A DNA stretch of 64,000 nt, taken from positions 173,024 to 237,023 of the forward strand of contig JAKQVC010000132.1 in the NCBI GenBank assembly GCA_029571985.1, in the 5' to 3' direction. The notes below the pieces were generated by a model that made no database searches, was not told the DNA's origin, and worked only from the letters and a program-made list of their open reading frames with translations. Below are positions 47,648 through 59,990 of the stretch, one piece after another (position 1 is the stretch's first letter; every line of letters starts with the position of its first letter). Both the position numbers and the translations under genes were made by a program. This stretch comes from Bacteroidota bacterium (lineage in GTDB: Bacteria; Bacteroidota; Bacteroidia; Chitinophagales; BACL12).

Positions 47648-48394
47648 TCAACTTTGACCCGCAGCAGAGGTGTCGGCTGCTACTTTATAGGTCGTATTTG
47701 ATCTGATGAGCAGAGGGGCGCAAAAGCATTGTGCCATAAAAACCCGAAAGGCTAGTGCTATTAATCGCTTCACTGAATAAGTGGATGTGCCGGAATACCT
47801 TTCAGCATGTGGCACACTGCATTTAACGGTCGATTTTGTTTTTTTTCGAATCGCTAATGGCAAATAAAAAAAATGCGGCGGTTTACGTAGGATTTCATCC
47901 ACAAGGGATTTTTTATAGACGCCAAAATTCGCCACGCTTGCATCCAGTTTTGTTCCGGTTAATTTACTCAACACAAAATAAAACCAATTTGAAAATTGAC
48001 GACGCATGTAAGTATTGTATCGTTTCTCACGATAGGCAAACACTGCATCTACATCTGGTTTCAGCGCATCTGTTAACTCCGGAATAGATTCGGGTAAATC
48101 CTGTAAATCACAATCCATCACCACAATGCTTTCAGCTCTGCAAAAATGTAACCCGGCAAAAATGGCTGTATGTTGTCCGTAATTTTTATCGAGTCTGATT
48201 CCGCGCAATTGCGGATGTTTATCTGCTAATGCACAAATAACTGCCCAGCTTGTGTCGGTGCACCCATCATCAACAAGCAGAATTTCAATATGGCGCGCAG
48301 CGAATGTCGCCAAAATGCGCTCAACTAATACAGGTAAGATATCTGCACTCTGAAATACCGGACTTACAATAGAAATAACCGGCTGTTGTTCCAT
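47648..48394 (-). CDS. GT2 family glycosyltransferase, probably C-terminally shortened
   Basis: A 248-residue protein starting ISIVSPVFQSADILPVLVER, with the GT-A motifs ILLVDDGCTDTSW, LDKNYGQHTAIFAGL and DCDLQD (DxD). It resembles dolichol-phosphate-mannose-synthase-like enzymes that add sugars to undecaprenyl phosphate. Those normally have about 310 residues and two C-terminal membrane helices; here the sequence departs from the family after YSVKRLIALAFRVF and stops. The missing helices suggest a frameshift or truncation, so activity is doubtful. Confidence 0.8.
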   Translation of the reverse strand: MEQQPVISIVSPVFQSADILPVLVERILATFAARHIEILLVDDGCTDTSWAVICALADKHPQLRGIRLDKNYGQHTAIFAGLHFCRAESIVVMDCDLQDLPESIPELTDALKPDVDAVFAYREKRYNTYMRRQFSNWFYFVLSKLTGTKLDASVANFGVYKKSLVDEILRKPPHFFYLPLAIRKKTKSTVKCSVPHAERYSGTSTYSVKRLIALAFRVFMAQCFCAPLLIRSNTTYKVAADTSAAGQS

Positions 48395-48405
48395 ATTACC
48401 AACTA

Positions 48406-48717
48406 TCAGGCTTTGGCTGTTGGGCCAAAATTCATTGGAATACCACCAAATCCTTCATTGTCATGAATTTCGCCATGCGCCTGCTCATACTTGCTGATAT
48501 TGTCAGAAAGCGCTTTGAGCAAACGTTTTGCATGCTGTGGCGTCATGAGTATGCGGCTCTTTACCTTCGCCTTAGGCACACCCGGCATCACGCGAATAAA
48601 GTCAATTACCATTTCAGCGCTGGAATGGGTAATGATTGCCAAATTGCTATATGTGCCTTCTGCTACCTCTTCGGTAAGTTCAATATTTAATTGATTTTTT
48701 TCCTTTTGCTCACTCAT
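48406..48717 (-). CDS. DUF3467 family protein
   Basis: 103 residues from ATG 48717 (MSEQKEKNQLNIELTEE); the open frame from 48789 adds 24 unlikely residues. The core YSNLAIITHSSAEMVIDFIR and KAKVKSRILMTPQHAKRLLK matches DUF3467, a small cytoplasmic protein widespread in Bacteroidota and other phyla with no known role. It is followed after 11 bases by the GT2 gene, and its start faces the L,D-transpeptidase gene. Confidence 0.88.
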   Translation of the reverse strand: MSEQKEKNQLNIELTEEVAEGTYSNLAIITHSSAEMVIDFIRVMPGVPKAKVKSRILMTPQHAKRLLKALSDNISKYEQAHGEIHDNEGFGGIPMNFGPTAKA

Positions 48718-48795
48718 GGTACTGATTTTGTTGGTAAAATTATCTGAATTTAGCTTCAATTCGAAATATTCATCGAACTTAGTAGCCATCCACCT

Positions 48796-50508
48796 ATGAC
48801 AAAAACATATTTAGTGTATCTATGCCTGCTGATTAGCCTCAGCCCGCAGATGCTTTCCTGTAAAAAAGAAGCTGCTAAACCGCCTGTAACCCCTGTTGAA
48901 GAAGAAGCCGTGATTAAACCGGTAATGGATATCCTGATTACCGACTCGGCACAAATACAGGCTTTCCTGAAGCAATATCCGCTTTTTGAGTTTCATGGGA
49001 GCGAAATTCACGCATTCTATGCGCATCGATACTATCAGGGCGCCTGGTTTAATACTTATGGTATCGTTGAGCAGGCAGGGCAATTTGTTGAACAGCTCAA
49101 TCACTTTGATGATGAAGGATTAAAAGATTCTGTTATTTATTTTAAAAACATTCAGGATTTATATAAAACGGTAACTGAGCCTGGTTTTAACTATGCTAAA
49201 AACACGGATACACTCAAACAATTAGAATTGTTATTAACCGCTGAATTTTTCGTTTACGCACAAAAAGTATGGTACGGTCTCAGCGAAAAAACAACCCGCT
49301 CACTCGACTGGTATGTCAATCGAAAAACAATTCCTTCTGTTTCTATTTTAGATTCTATTTTATCAGGTGGAAAAAATGCCTTTACCGCGTTTGAACCGGT
49401 ATACAATCAATATGGATTGCTCAAACAGGCTTTAAAAAAATACAGAAGTCTGTCAGATGAACCCTGGGATTCCATCTATCTGCCATCAGGTGTACGCTCC
49501 ATTAAACCCGGCGAAGATTATCCGGTAATTCAGGAAATTAAACGCCGACTATTTTTGCTGGGCGATTTGCAGATGCAGGATTCTACAACCCAGTATGACA
49601 GCATTACCATGATTGGGGTTCAACTGTTCCAGCACAGACATGGTTTACTTGCAGATGGTGTTATGGGAGAGAAATTTTTCCGTGATATTAATTGCACGCC
49701 AACTTTGCGCGCACAACAAATTGCCATTAACATGGAACGTTGCCGCTGGCTACCGAATGCACCTAAAGGGGAATATATCATGGTAAATATCCCGGAATAC
49801 ACCATGCGTATTTATGATGCAGACACACTCAGTTGGGAAATGCGTGTTGTAGTAGGAAAAACTTCTACAAGTACCACCATTTTTAATGATGAATTAGAAT
49901 ACATTGTATTTAGTCCATATTGGATTCCACCTGCGAGTATCCGCAACAATGAAATTCTGCCGGGACTGCAGAAAAATCCAAACTACCTCGCAAAACAACA
50001 AATGGAAGCCTACGATCCGTCAACCGGAAAAACCATTGATGTTTCGGGTGTCGATTGGAAATCATTAACAACTTTACCGTACACCGTCAGACAAAAACCG
50101 GGCAATCACAATGCTTTAGGCTGGGTGAAATTCATGTTTCCAAATGAACATAGCATCTATTTTCACGATACGCCTTCACGTGAGTTATTTAGTCGCGAAT
50201 CGAGGGGATTTAGTCACGGCTGTATTCGATTGGAAAAGCCAAAGGAATTTGCACAATACCTCCTGCGCAACGATACAACATTTACTGCTGAAAAAATAGA
50301 TAGTCTATACTATCTGGGCACGGAAAACATTGTTACCCTGAAACAAAAAATTCCGGTTTTCATTGTGTACTTCACAGCAAGAGTTGAACCCGATGGCACC
50401 GTGTTTTTTAGTCGCGATATTTATGGCCATGATGCGAAATTGGAAAAAACGCTGTATGCAACTGCTCCGGCAAATACAAATAAAACCGCAGTTACAGAAG
50501 TAAAATAA
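48796..50508 (+). CDS. L,D-transpeptidase, YcbB/LdtD-like lipoprotein
   Basis: A 570-residue protein that makes 3-3 cross-links or anchors proteins to peptidoglycan. It has a lipoprotein-type signal (MTKTYLVYLCLLISLSPQML then SC with lipobox), a helical scaffold domain (about 50-220), a peptidoglycan-binding helical module (IQEIKRRLFLLGDLQ and QLFQHRHGLLADGVMG) and the YkuD catalytic domain ending in SRGFSHGCIRLEKP, with the active Cys near 475. Fits the mDAP-type wall inferred from murE. Confidence 0.92.
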   Translation: MTKTYLVYLCLLISLSPQMLSCKKEAAKPPVTPVEEEAVIKPVMDILITDSAQIQAFLKQYPLFEFHGSEIHAFYAHRYYQGAWFNTYGIVEQAGQFVEQLNHFDDEGLKDSVIYFKNIQDLYKTVTEPGFNYAKNTDTLKQLELLLTAEFFVYAQKVWYGLSEKTTRSLDWYVNRKTIPSVSILDSILSGGKNAFTAFEPVYNQYGLLKQALKKYRSLSDEPWDSIYLPSGVRSIKPGEDYPVIQEIKRRLFLLGDLQMQDSTTQYDSITMIGVQLFQHRHGLLADGVMGEKFFRDINCTPTLRAQQIAINMERCRWLPNAPKGEYIMVNIPEYTMRIYDADTLSWEMRVVVGKTSTSTTIFNDELEYIVFSPYWIPPASIRNNEILPGLQKNPNYLAKQQMEAYDPSTGKTIDVSGVDWKSLTTLPYTVRQKPGNHNALGWVKFMFPNEHSIYFHDTPSRELFSRESRGFSHGCIRLEKPKEFAQYLLRNDTTFTAEKIDSLYYLGTENIVTLKQKIPVFIVYFTARVEPDGTVFFSRDIYGHDAKLEKTLYATAPANTNKTAVTEVK

Positions 50509-50645
50509 TTGGATAACACATGATCAGGTTGCATAATGACCTGATTTGTCATGTCTGTTAATTCCGGAAAATTTATGTTTTACTAAGGACGTGTAAAGTA
50601 TCCATTTCCAGATTCCCTGCTGACGTATACTTTACTTGTAAACAA

Positions 50646-50690
50646 AGCATAAAAAAAAGAGGCTACCGATCAGGCAGCCTCTTTTTATTT
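50646..50690 (-). terminator. Terminator of the rpoBC transcript
   Basis: AGAGGCT (50658-50664) and AGCCTCT (50676-50682) pair across a short loop, with eight Ts following on the minus strand (and TTTTTATTTT on the plus strand). It lies 15 bases or so beyond the rpoC stop and can act in both directions, also for the L,D-transpeptidase gene. Confidence 0.8.
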
Positions 50691-50704
50691 TGTCAGACAA
50701 CAGC

Positions 50705-53700
50705 TTATTCAGCTTCGTCAGTATGCTTGCGTTTTTTTGCCGCATTTAATTCTTCTAACTCCTCTTTACTTCCAGTCATGATATCGAGGAATTCACGCTG
50801 ACCGGTACCTGCAGGAATTTGGTGACCAACGATCACGTTTTCCTTCAGACCCATCAGGTAATCTGTTTTAGCAGAGATAGAAGCTGTGCTCAGTACTTTC
50901 GTTGTTTCCTGGAACGAAGCTGCAGAAATCCAGCTTTGAGTTCCTAAGGAAGCACGGGTAATACCGAGGAGGAGTGGTGTTGCTGTAGCAGCAACCGCGT
51001 CACGATATTCAATCGGTTTTTTATCAGCGCGTTTCAATTGTGAATTTTCTTCACGTAATTGACGCAGCGTAACAATTTGACCGGCTTTATATCTAACAGA
51101 ATCACCTCCGTCAGTAATTACCTTCTTGTCGAAGATACGATCATTCTCTTCCAGGAAATCTAATTTATCTACTGAAGAATCTTCCAGGAATCGGGTATCG
51201 CCCGGATCTGTAATCGTCATCTTACGCATCATCTGGCGAACAATCACCTCGATGTGTTTATCGTTGATTTTTACACCCTGTAAGCGATATACTTCCTGAA
51301 TTTCATTCACGATATATTCCTGAACGGCATATGGTCCTTTGATAGCCAGAATGTCGGAAGGTGTAATTGCACCATCAGATAATGGCATACCTGCATACAC
51401 ATAGTCATTTTCCTGAACCAGGATTTGTTTTGACAGTGGCACGAGGTATTTGCGTTTTTCACCTTCACGGCTTTCGATTTCAATTTCACGGTTACCGCGT
51501 TTGATTTTTCCGAAGGTTACCACACCATCAATCTCAGCCACTACAGCAGGGTTTGAAGGGTTACGAGCTTCAAATAATTCAGTTACACGTGGAAGACCAC
51601 CCGTGATATCTCGTACTTTACCTAGGGCACGTGGAATCTTCGCAATGGTTTGACCTGATTTCACTTCTTCACCCTCTTCAACAACGATGTGCGAACCTAC
51701 AGGTAAGTTGTAACCTTTAATTTCGTTACCTTTCTTATCCTTAATAAGCAGTGTCGGAATCTTTGTTTTATCACGAGATTCAGAAATCACTTTTTCACGG
51801 TGACCTGTTTGCTCATCTGATTCTTCACGGTAGGTAATACCTTCAATGATATGTTCGTAAGCAATAGTACCTGCAAACTCAGAAATGATTACGGCGTTGA
51901 ATGGATCCCATGAACAAATCACATCACCTTTTTTCAACTCATCTCCATCAGCTACAGAAAGTATCGAACCATAAGGAATGTTATTGCTGATCAGCATTTT
52001 TGAAGTCTTCGTATCGATGATTTTGATTTCACCGGTACGGCCGATTACAACCTGAATTTTCTTGCCTTCTTCATTTTTAGTATCAACGAAACGCAGACCG
52101 TCAAATTCCAGTTTACCATCAAATTTGGCAACGAGTTTTGATTCAGTATCAATGCTTCCGGCAACACCACCCACGTGGAAGGTACGGAGTGTAAGCTGCG
52201 TTCCCGGTTCACCAATCGACTGTGCAGCGATAATACCTACTGCATCGCCCTGTTGTGCTACGCGATTATTTGCCAGGTTGGTACCATAACATTTAACGCA
52301 CACACCTTTTTTAGATTCGCAGGTTAATACAGAACGGATTTCAACTTGCTCAATTGCCGTTTCATCAATTCTTGCAGCCACACGGTCAGAAATTAATTCA
52401 CCAGCAGCTACGATTAATTCATCTGTAAGCGGATCGTATACATTATGGAGACTGGTGCGGCCAATAATACGTTCACTCAATGGTTCAACGATATCCTCGT
52501 TGTCTTTAAGTGCCGCAATGGCAATACCACGCAGTGTACCACAATCTTCTTCAGTAATAACCACATCCTGCGCCACGTCAACCAAACGACGAGTTAAATA
52601 ACCCGCATCGGCTGTTTTCAAGGCGGTATCGGCAAGACCTTTACGCGCACCGTGTGTAGAGATGAAGTATTCTAATACGCTCAAACCGGATTTCAGGTTC
52701 GACAAGATTGGGTTTTCGATGATACCACCTTCTCCTGATGCACCTGATTTACGCGGTTTAGCCATCAATCCACGCATTGCACCTAACTGGCGAATCTGTT
52801 CCTTTGAACCCCTCGCTCCGGAATCCAACATCATAAATACAGAGTTGAATCCTTTTTTATCGTTGGTCAATTTGTTGATTAAATCGCCTGTTAAGCGTGT
52901 ATTCAAACGCGACCAGATATCGATAATCTGGTTATAACGTTCGTTTTGTGTAATCACACCATACATGTGGTTGCTTACTACTTCATCCACTTCTGTTTGA
53001 GCAGCAGCTACCAGGTCTGATTTATTTTCAACCTCAACAAGGTCAGAAATATTAAATGACAAACCACCACGGAATGCAGAGCGGAATCCGAGATCTTTAA
53101 TATCATCCAGGAATTTCGCTGTGCGCGGAACATCTGTTCTGCGGATTACCTCGCCGATAACTTTTGCAATGGCTTTTTTCGATAATAAAGCATTTACATA
53201 TCCCAACTCTGCTGGAACCACTTCGTTAAACATAACGCGTCCAACAGTAGTTTCTACGATTCGGTATACAAGCTTATCATTTTCTAATACCTGCACACGA
53301 CATTTAATGTATGCATGTAAATCCACTTTACCTTCGTTATAGGCAATAATTACCTCTTCAGCAGAATAGAACACTTTACCTTCTCCTTTTACAGGGTCAT
53401 CGCTTGTGCTCTTTTTACCTTTCGTGGTATAATATAATCCTAATACCATGTCCTGAGAAGGTACGGTAATCGGATTACCATTTTGCGGGTTGAGGATATT
53501 GTGCGCCGACAACATGAGCAACTGTGCTTCTAAAATAGCCGCATTGCTCAGTGGCACGTGCACCGCCATCTGGTCACCGTCAAAGTCGGCGTTGAATGCC
53601 GAACAAACTAACGGGTGTAACTGAATGGCTTTACCTTCAATCAACTTAGGTTGGAATGCCTGAATAGAAAGACGGTGCAGTGTTGGTGCACGGTTTAACA

Positions 53701-55030
53701 TAACAGGATGTCCTTTCAAAATATTTTCAAGAATATCCCAAATGACAGGCTCTTTGCGATCAACCAGTTTTTTTGCTGATTTAACCGTTTTTACGATACC
53801 TCTTTCAATCAGTTTGCGAATAATAAATGGCTTGAATAATTCAGCGGCCATATCTTTCGGCAAACCACATTCATGCAATTTCAATTCAGGGCCTACCACG
53901 ATAACAGAACGACCGGAATAGTCGACACGTTTACCGAGGAGGTTCTGACGGAAACGTCCCTGCTTACCTTTCAACACATCGCTCAATGATTTTAATGCAC
54001 GACCACCTTCTGCTTTAACCGCATTTGATTTACGTGAATTATCAAACAATGAGTCAACTGCTTCCTGCAACATACGTTTTTCGTTACGCAGGATCACCTC
54101 AGGTGCTTTAATTTCGATCAATCGCTTCAAGCGGTTGTTACGAATAATCACACGACGATATAAATCGTTGAGGTCAGAACTTGCAAAACGACCACCATCG
54201 AGCGGCACCAATGGGCGCAGTTCTGGTGGAATTACAGGCAGATATTGTACGATCATCCATTCAGGACGATTTTCGTAACGGCCGGATGCTTCACGGAACA
54301 TTTCAACTACACTCAAACGTTTCAGCGCTTCTGCTTTACGTTGTTGTGAAGTTTCAGTTCCAGCCTGGTGACGCAATGCTGCGCTCAGGTCATCTAACTG
54401 TATGCGCGACAACATCGTGAACACAGCTGGCGCTCCCATGTCGGCGATAAATTTATTTGGATCGCTGTCATCCAACATTTGATTTTCACGTGGAAGCGTT
54501 TCCAGGATATCCAGATATTCTTCTTCAGTGATTAAATCATGCACTTTATAGCTTTTCAATTCGCCGTTGATCATGATACCTTCTGTCAGTGGTCCGGGCT
54601 GGATCACGCAGTAACGCTCATAATAAACAATCGATTCAAGTTTTTTCGAACTCAAACCAAGCAAATATCCAATCTTATTGGGAAGCGATTTAAAGTACCA
54701 GATGTGCACAACAGGAACAACCAGTTTGATATGTCCCATGCGCTCACGGCGTACTTTCTTTTCGGTTACTTCAACACCGCAGCGGTCACACACAATTCCT
54801 TTGTAACGAATGCGCTTATATTTTCCGCAATAACATTCATAGTCCTTGATTGGACCAAAAATACGTTCGCAGAATAAGCCATCGCGCTCCGGTTTGTAGG
54901 TGCGGTAATTGATGGTTTCCGGTTTCAGTACTTCGCCATATGACCTTTCGAGAATGCTATCCGGAGACGCTAACCCGATGGTAATTCTGGAGAACTCTGA
55001 TTTGATCTTGATATCCTTTTTAAAAGGCAT
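50705..55030 (-). CDS. rpoC: DNA-directed RNA polymerase subunit beta'
   Basis: The 1441-residue largest subunit. Seen: N-terminal zinc ribbon ([20 protein letters not shown]), the catalytic NADFDGDQM that binds magnesium, the bridge-helix/trigger-loop region ([20 protein letters not shown]), and the second zinc site ([13 protein letters not shown]). The lack of a large insert and the total length are usual for Bacteroidota. It starts 31 bases behind rpoB and ends the operon at a hairpin terminator. Confidence 0.98.
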   Translation of the reverse strand: MPFKKDIKIKSEFSRITIGLASPDSILERSYGEVLKPETINYRTYKPERDGLFCERIFGPIKDYECYCGKYKRIRYKGIVCDRCGVEVTEKKVRRERMGHIKLVVPVVHIWYFKSLPNKIGYLLGLSSKKLESIVYYERYCVIQPGPLTEGIMINGELKSYKVHDLITEEEYLDILETLPRENQMLDDSDPNKFIADMGAPAVFTMLSRIQLDDLSAALRHQAGTETSQQRKAEALKRLSVVEMFREASGRYENRPEWMIVQYLPVIPPELRPLVPLDGGRFASSDLNDLYRRVIIRNNRLKRLIEIKAPEVILRNEKRMLQEAVDSLFDNSRKSNAVKAEGGRALKSLSDVLKGKQGRFRQNLLGKRVDYSGRSVIVVGPELKLHECGLPKDMAAELFKPFIIRKLIERGIVKTVKSAKKLVDRKEPVIWDILENILKGHPVMLNRAPTLHRLSIQAFQPKLIEGKAIQLHPLVCSAFNADFDGDQMAVHVPLSNAAILEAQLLMLSAHNILNPQNGNPITVPSQDMVLGLYYTTKGKKSTSDDPVKGEGKVFYSAEEVIIAYNEGKVDLHAYIKCRVQVLENDKLVYRIVETTVGRVMFNEVVPAELGYVNALLSKKAIAKVIGEVIRRTDVPRTAKFLDDIKDLGFRSAFRGGLSFNISDLVEVENKSDLVAAAQTEVDEVVSNHMYGVITQNERYNQIIDIWSRLNTRLTGDLINKLTNDKKGFNSVFMMLDSGARGSKEQIRQLGAMRGLMAKPRKSGASGEGGIIENPILSNLKSGLSVLEYFISTHGARKGLADTALKTADAGYLTRRLVDVAQDVVITEEDCGTLRGIAIAALKDNEDIVEPLSERIIGRTSLHNVYDPLTDELIVAAGELISDRVAARIDETAIEQVEIRSVLTCESKKGVCVKCYGTNLANNRVAQQGDAVGIIAAQSIGEPGTQLTLRTFHVGGVAGSIDTESKLVAKFDGKLEFDGLRFVDTKNEEGKKIQVVIGRTGEIKIIDTKTSKMLISNNIPYGSILSVADGDELKKGDVICSWDPFNAVIISEFAGTIAYEHIIEGITYREESDEQTGHREKVISESRDKTKIPTLLIKDKKGNEIKGYNLPVGSHIVVEEGEEVKSGQTIAKIPRALGKVRDITGGLPRVTELFEARNPSNPAVVAEIDGVVTFGKIKRGNREIEIESREGEKRKYLVPLSKQILVQENDYVYAGMPLSDGAITPSDILAIKGPYAVQEYIVNEIQEVYRLQGVKINDKHIEVIVRQMMRKMTITDPGDTRFLEDSSVDKLDFLEENDRIFDKKVITDGGDSVRYKAGQIVTLRQLREENSQLKRADKKPIEYRDAVAATATPLLLGITRASLGTQSWISAASFQETTKVLSTASISAKTDYLMGLKENVIVGHQIPAGTGQREFLDIMTGSKEELEELNAAKKRKHTDEAE

Positions 55031-55061
55031 ATGCTGATGTTGTTTTTACCAGGTAAAAAAA

Positions 55062-58000
55062 TTATTCGAATTTCAGGTCAAGTGCAAGACCACGTAATTC
55101 GTGAACAAGCACGTTGAACGACTCAGGAATTTGCGGTGTAGGCAGATTTTCACCTTTAACAATAGCCTCGTATGTTTTAGCGCGGCCGATGATATCATCT
55201 GATTTAACCGTAAGTAATTCCTGCAGGATATTAGATGCACCGTATGCTTCAAGTGCCCAAACCTCCATCTCACCAAAACGCTGACCACCGAATTGAGCTT
55301 TACCACCCAATGGTTGTTGTGTAATGAGCGAGTAAGGTCCGATACTACGTGCGTGCATTTTATCGTCAACCATGTGGTTCAGTTTGATCATATAGATCAC
55401 ACCAACCGTTGCTTTCTGATGGAAACGATCTCCTGTTTCACCGTCGAACAAATAGGTAGAACCCAATTTCGGTAAACCGGCGGTAGCAATTTGCTCATCG
55501 ATATCTGCTAATGTTGCACCATCGAAAATTGGTGTTGCAAATTTCACTCCGAGTTTAATTCCGGCCCAACCTAAAACTGTTTCATAAATCTGTCCGAGGT
55601 TCATACGAGATGGCACCCCAAGCGGATTCAATACGATATCAACCGGTGTTCCATCTTCCAGGAATGGCATATCCTCCTGACGCACAATACGTGCAACAAT
55701 ACCTTTGTTACCGTGGCGACCGGCAAGCTTATCACCCACACGTAATTTACGTTTGTTGGCAATAAATACTTTAGCCAGTTTCAATACGCCTGTTGGCAAT
55801 TCGTCGCCTACACTGATATTGAATTTTTCGCGTTTGTAACGACCTAATTCTTCATTCACTTTAATGCCGTAATTGTGCAACATCATACGCACCTGATCAT
55901 CTGTTTCAGGTTCGCCGGTCCAATTGTAAGGATCAACATTTGCATATTGAATACCTTCCAGCACTTTGTTCGTGAATTTCGTTTTTGACGGAACCATTTC
56001 TTCTTTATACAAAGATTTAATTCCGTTGGTCTTTTTATCTTTCAGTACAACTGACAGTTTATCAATCAAAATTGCACGCAACTCATCCAATGCACGAGCG
56101 TGATCTTTCTCTAATTTTTCGAGAGCGATTTTTTCACGCGCTTTTGCATTTTTATCTTTCTTCGCACGTGCGAACAATTTTTTATCGATAACCGTACCTT
56201 CAATTGAAGGTGGTACTTTCAATGATGCATCTTTCACATCACCGGCTTTATCGCCGAAGATGGCGCGCAACAGTTTTTCTTCAGGTGTAGGATCTGTTTC
56301 ACCTTTTGGCGTGATTTTACCGATCAGGATATCGCCTTCTTTAACATGCGCACCTAAACGGATAATACCATTCGCATCGAGGTCTTTAGTTGCTTCCTCT
56401 GATACGTTTGGAATATCACTGGTTAATTCTTCCTCACCTAATTTAGTATCGCGCACTTCCAATTCAAATTCTTCAATTTGAATAGATGTGAAGATATCTT
56501 CCTGCACAATACGTTCGCTGATTACGATAGCATCCTCGAAGTTGTAACCTTTCCATGGCATGAATGCCACTTTCAGGTTAGTACCGAGTGCTAATTCACC
56601 GCCTTCAGTTCCGTAACCTTCGCAAATCACTTCACCAACACTTACACGCTGACCTTTCACCACAATTGGTTTCAGGTTGATACAAGTGCTTTGGTTAGTC
56701 TTTTTAAACTTACGCAGTTTATATACTTTGCGACTGTCTTCGAAACTTACCAGCTGATCATTTTCATTGCGATCGTAGCGGATAATCACCTCATTGGCAT
56801 CCACATATTCTACTACACCATTTCCTTCGGCGTTGATCAGCATTTTTGAATCTGATGCAACTTTTTCCTCAAGACCTGTACCAACTACTGGTGATTGCGG
56901 ACGCAACAGTGGAACTGCCTGACGTTGCATGTTTGATCCCATGAGCGCACGGTTCGCATCATCGTGTTCGAGGAACGGAATGAGTGATGCAGAAACACCT
57001 ACGATCTGGTTTGGTGCAACGTCCATGTATTCAACCTGTTCCGGTTCGAATTCCATGAATTCACCTTGCTGGCGTCCTTTAATTTTCGTTTGAAGGAATT
57101 TACCTTTTTCATCGATAGCCACTTTCGACTGGGCAATTACATATCTGTCTTCCTCATCGGCGTTCAGGTAGGTAATTTCACCTTTCATATCCACCTTGCT
57201 GTCTTCAACGCGGCGATATGGTGTTTCGATGAAACCCATTTTATTAATCTTCGCGTGCACGCATAGTGTCGAAATCAGACCAATGTTTGGTCCTTCCGGC
57301 GTCTCAATAGTACACAAACGGCCGTAGTGGCTGTAGTGTACGTCGCGCACCTCGAAACCTGCACGTTCGCGGCTCAAACCACCGGGACCGAGAGCGGAGA
57401 TACGACGTTTGTGTGTAATCTCTGCAAGCGGGTTCACCTGGTCGAGGAACTGGCTTAACTGGCTGGTTCCGAAGAAAGAGTTAATAACAGAAGAAAGTGT
57501 GCGGGCATTAATCAATTCGATTGGTGTAAACACCTCGTTATCGCGCACGTTCATACGTTCGCGGATGGTACGAGCCATACGGGCAAGACCCACGCCGAAC
57601 TGAGCGTACAACTGTTCACCCACTGTGCGGACACGGCGGTTGCTCAGGTGATCGATATCATCGATTTCTGCCTTATTGTTTGACAACTCAACCAAATAGC
57701 GGATAATTGAAATGATATCCTCTTTGGTTAATACTTTGGTATCAATTGGAATATGGTGATGACCTAATTTTTGGTTGATTTTATAACGACCAACCTCACC
57801 TAGATCATAACGTTTATCGGAGAAGAAGAGCTTCTCGATGATACCACGAGCTGTTTCATCATCTGGTGGTTCAGCACCACGCAACTGACGATAAATATGT
57901 TGAACCGCTTCCAGTTCTGAGTTGGAAACGTCCTTTTGTAATGTATTGAGGATGATACCATAATCAACGGTAACATCATCGCGGGTAAGAATAACCTTCG

Positions 58001-58883
58001 GTGCGCCGGTTTCGATGATCAGGCTGATATTGTCATCAGTTAAAACCGTATCGCGTTCAAGGATAACTTCATTACGCTCGATAGACACTACTTCACCGGT
58101 ATCCTCATCAACGAAGTCTTCACGCCATGTTTTCAACACGCGTGCAGCCAATTTGCGTCCGATATGTTTACGGAGGGTTTTATCATCCGCTTTCACTTCT
58201 TCAGCGAGGCCGAAGAGTTCGAGGATGTCCTTATCCGTATCATAGCCAATAGCGCGCAACAACGTAGTAACCGGGAATTTCTTCTTCCGGTCGATGTAGG
58301 CGTACATGACATTATTGATATCGGTAGCAAATTCCATCCATGCACCTTTAAAAGGAATTACACGGGCGGAGTAGATTTTGGTACCATTCGGGTGAATAGA
58401 CTGACCAAAGAAAACACCGGGAGAGCGGTGTAGTTGGGATACAACAATACGTTCAGCACCGTTGATGATGAACGTACCCTTAGGGGTCATGTAAGGGATA
58501 TTACCCAAAAAAACATCTTGAACAATCGTTTGGAAATCGATATGTTCTTCATCATTACAAGACAAGCGCAACTTAGCCTTCAGTGGTACACTGTAGGTAA
58601 GTCCACGTTCCATACACTCTTCCATCGAATACCTTGGAGGATCCACGAAATAATCGAGGAATTCCAACACAAAGATGTTACGGGCATCCGTGATGGGAAA
58701 GTTCTCGGTAAACACACGGTACAGACCCTCAGAGGTACGGTTTTCCGGTGTTGTCTCGAGCTGGAAGAAGTCTTTGAAGGATTTTACCTGAATATCAAGT
58801 AAGTCCGGGTATGAATCTGCTTTTTTGGTCTTTCCGAAGTTTATTCGTTCTGGTCTCCTGGTGATAACAGTAGATTTAGGCAT
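55062..58883 (-). CDS. rpoB: DNA-directed RNA polymerase subunit beta
   Basis: The 1273-residue second-largest subunit. The rifampicin pocket is recognisable ([20 protein letters not shown], then [20 protein letters not shown]), as are GFNFEDA-like [23 protein letters not shown], and the C-terminal [19 protein letters not shown]. It follows rplL after a 114-base gap with two hairpins, and it is followed by rpoC. Confidence 0.98.
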   Translation of the reverse strand: MPKSTVITRRPERINFGKTKKADSYPDLLDIQVKSFKDFFQLETTPENRTSEGLYRVFTENFPITDARNIFVLEFLDYFVDPPRYSMEECMERGLTYSVPLKAKLRLSCNDEEHIDFQTIVQDVFLGNIPYMTPKGTFIINGAERIVVSQLHRSPGVFFGQSIHPNGTKIYSARVIPFKGAWMEFATDINNVMYAYIDRKKKFPVTTLLRAIGYDTDKDILELFGLAEEVKADDKTLRKHIGRKLAARVLKTWREDFVDEDTGEVVSIERNEVILERDTVLTDDNISLIIETGAPKVILTRDDVTVDYGIILNTLQKDVSNSELEAVQHIYRQLRGAEPPDDETARGIIEKLFFSDKRYDLGEVGRYKINQKLGHHHIPIDTKVLTKEDIISIIRYLVELSNNKAEIDDIDHLSNRRVRTVGEQLYAQFGVGLARMARTIRERMNVRDNEVFTPIELINARTLSSVINSFFGTSQLSQFLDQVNPLAEITHKRRISALGPGGLSRERAGFEVRDVHYSHYGRLCTIETPEGPNIGLISTLCVHAKINKMGFIETPYRRVEDSKVDMKGEITYLNADEEDRYVIAQSKVAIDEKGKFLQTKIKGRQQGEFMEFEPEQVEYMDVAPNQIVGVSASLIPFLEHDDANRALMGSNMQRQAVPLLRPQSPVVGTGLEEKVASDSKMLINAEGNGVVEYVDANEVIIRYDRNENDQLVSFEDSRKVYKLRKFKKTNQSTCINLKPIVVKGQRVSVGEVICEGYGTEGGELALGTNLKVAFMPWKGYNFEDAIVISERIVQEDIFTSIQIEEFELEVRDTKLGEEELTSDIPNVSEEATKDLDANGIIRLGAHVKEGDILIGKITPKGETDPTPEEKLLRAIFGDKAGDVKDASLKVPPSIEGTVIDKKLFARAKKDKNAKAREKIALEKLEKDHARALDELRAILIDKLSVVLKDKKTNGIKSLYKEEMVPSKTKFTNKVLEGIQYANVDPYNWTGEPETDDQVRMMLHNYGIKVNEELGRYKREKFNISVGDELPTGVLKLAKVFIANKRKLRVGDKLAGRHGNKGIVARIVRQEDMPFLEDGTPVDIVLNPLGVPSRMNLGQIYETVLGWAGIKLGVKFATPIFDGATLADIDEQIATAGLPKLGSTYLFDGETGDRFHQKATVGVIYMIKLNHMVDDKMHARSIGPYSLITQQPLGGKAQFGGQRFGEMEVWALEAYGASNILQELLTVKSDDIIGRAKTYEAIVKGENLPTPQIPESFNVLVHELRGLALDLKFE

Positions 58884-58919
58884 ACGCTTTCAAAGCTTTA
58901 TAGCAGTAAAATAATAAAC

Positions 58920-58976
58920 AGGCTATCCGCCGTACGGCGGATTAGCCTTGTATTTTGTGCACGCCGTATAGGCGTG
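58920..58976 (-). promoter_or_regulatory. Two hairpins between rplL and rpoB (possible attenuator or processing site)
   Basis: Read on the minus strand, CACGCC-TATAC-GGCGTG (58960-58976) is followed by AGGCTAATCCGCC-GTAC-GGCGGATAGCCT (58920-58948), a long stem with one bulged base, then GTTTATTATTTT. In E. coli the same gap holds an attenuator and an RNase III site that lower rpoB relative to rplL; the same role here is inference. Confidence 0.55.
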
Positions 58977-58997
58977 TGGAAGTCATGCGGGCAGAGA

Positions 58998-59384
58998 TTA
59001 CTTCACCTCTACTTCAGCACCTGCTTCCTGCAGTTGCTTAGCAATATCTTCAGCAGTTGCCTTATCTACTCCTTCCTTTACAGGTTTTGGAGCGCCATCA
59101 ACGAGGTCCTTAGCTTCTTTAAGTCCAAGGCCGGTGAGGTCTTTTACAACTTTAACCACTGAAAGTTTAGCAGCGCCTGCATTTTTGAGGATTACATCAA
59201 AAGATGTTTTCTCAGCAGCTGCATCAGCACCAGCGCCGGCACCACCACCTGCGGCAGCAACCATTACGGGAGCAGCAGCAGCAGGCTCGATACCATACTC
59301 GTCTTTCAGGATTTTTGCGAGTTCATTAACTTCTTTAACAGACAAGCTAACTAACTTCTCAGCGAATTCTTTTAATTCAGCCAT
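58998..59384 (-). CDS. rplL: Ribosomal protein bL12 (L7/L12)
   Basis: The 128-residue stalk protein that recruits elongation factors. N-terminal dimerisation helices ([20 protein letters not shown]), an Ala/Gly-rich hinge (about 35-55) and the conserved C-terminal factor-binding domain ([48 protein letters not shown]). Follows rplJ. Confidence 0.98.
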   Translation of the reverse strand: MAELKEFAEKLVSLSVKEVNELAKILKDEYGIEPAAAAPVMVAAAGGGAGAGADAAAEKTSFDVILKNAGAAKLSVVKVVKDLTGLGLKEAKDLVDGAPKPVKEGVDKATAEDIAKQLQEAGAEVEVK

Positions 59385-59433
59385 TGCTTTGAGTTTTTAT
59401 TGATTTAATAAATGATTGTAAATAAATGTGTAA

Positions 59434-59967
59434 TTAATTCTCTTCTTTTTTGTCGCCCAACGATTTTACGATACCGGCCAATTTTTGCTCACCTGACATC
59501 AATGCAGAAATAACATTTTTAGCAGGAGATTGGAGTAAGCCGATAAGTTCGCCGATGAGTTCTTCTTTGCTCTTCAGGCTGATCAGTGTATCGAGGCTGG
59601 TGTCGCCAATAAATACATCTGCACCAACATAAGCACCTTTTAACAGTGGTTTCTCTTTGTCGTTTTCTTTGCGGAATTTCTTAATCACCTTTGCCGGCTG
59701 ATTAGAACTTTCGCTAAACATTACAGAGGTTTCACCATGTAAGAGGTTAAATAATCCTTCGTACTTTGTTCCGTGTGCTTCAAAAGCTTTGCGCAACAAG
59801 GTATTTTTAACTACTTCAAAACGGATACCGTTTTCGAAGCAAACGCGACGAAGTTTATTGATGTCTTCTACAGTCATGGCAGATGCATCGGTGAGGTAAA
59901 AGTTGTCGTATTGTGACACCTTGTCCGTCAGGTCTGCGATTGCCGCTGTTTTTTGTTCCTTATTCAT
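59434..59967 (-). CDS. rplJ: Ribosomal protein uL10
   Basis: The 177-residue base of the ribosomal stalk that carries the L12 dimers. It shows the N-terminal rRNA-binding region (LTDKVSQYDNFYLTDASAMT, RRVCFENGIRFEVVKNTLLR) and the C-terminal helix that binds L12. In E. coli L10 with L12 represses its own message; the leader here is only 23 bases after rplA and no clear repressor site is seen. Confidence 0.97.
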   Translation of the reverse strand: MNKEQKTAAIADLTDKVSQYDNFYLTDASAMTVEDINKLRRVCFENGIRFEVVKNTLLRKAFEAHGTKYEGLFNLLHGETSVMFSESSNQPAKVIKKFRKENDKEKPLLKGAYVGADVFIGDTSLDTLISLKSKEELIGELIGLLQSPAKNVISALMSGEQKLAGIVKSLGDKKEEN

Positions 59968-59990
59968 CTTATTGTGATTTCGATGATTAC

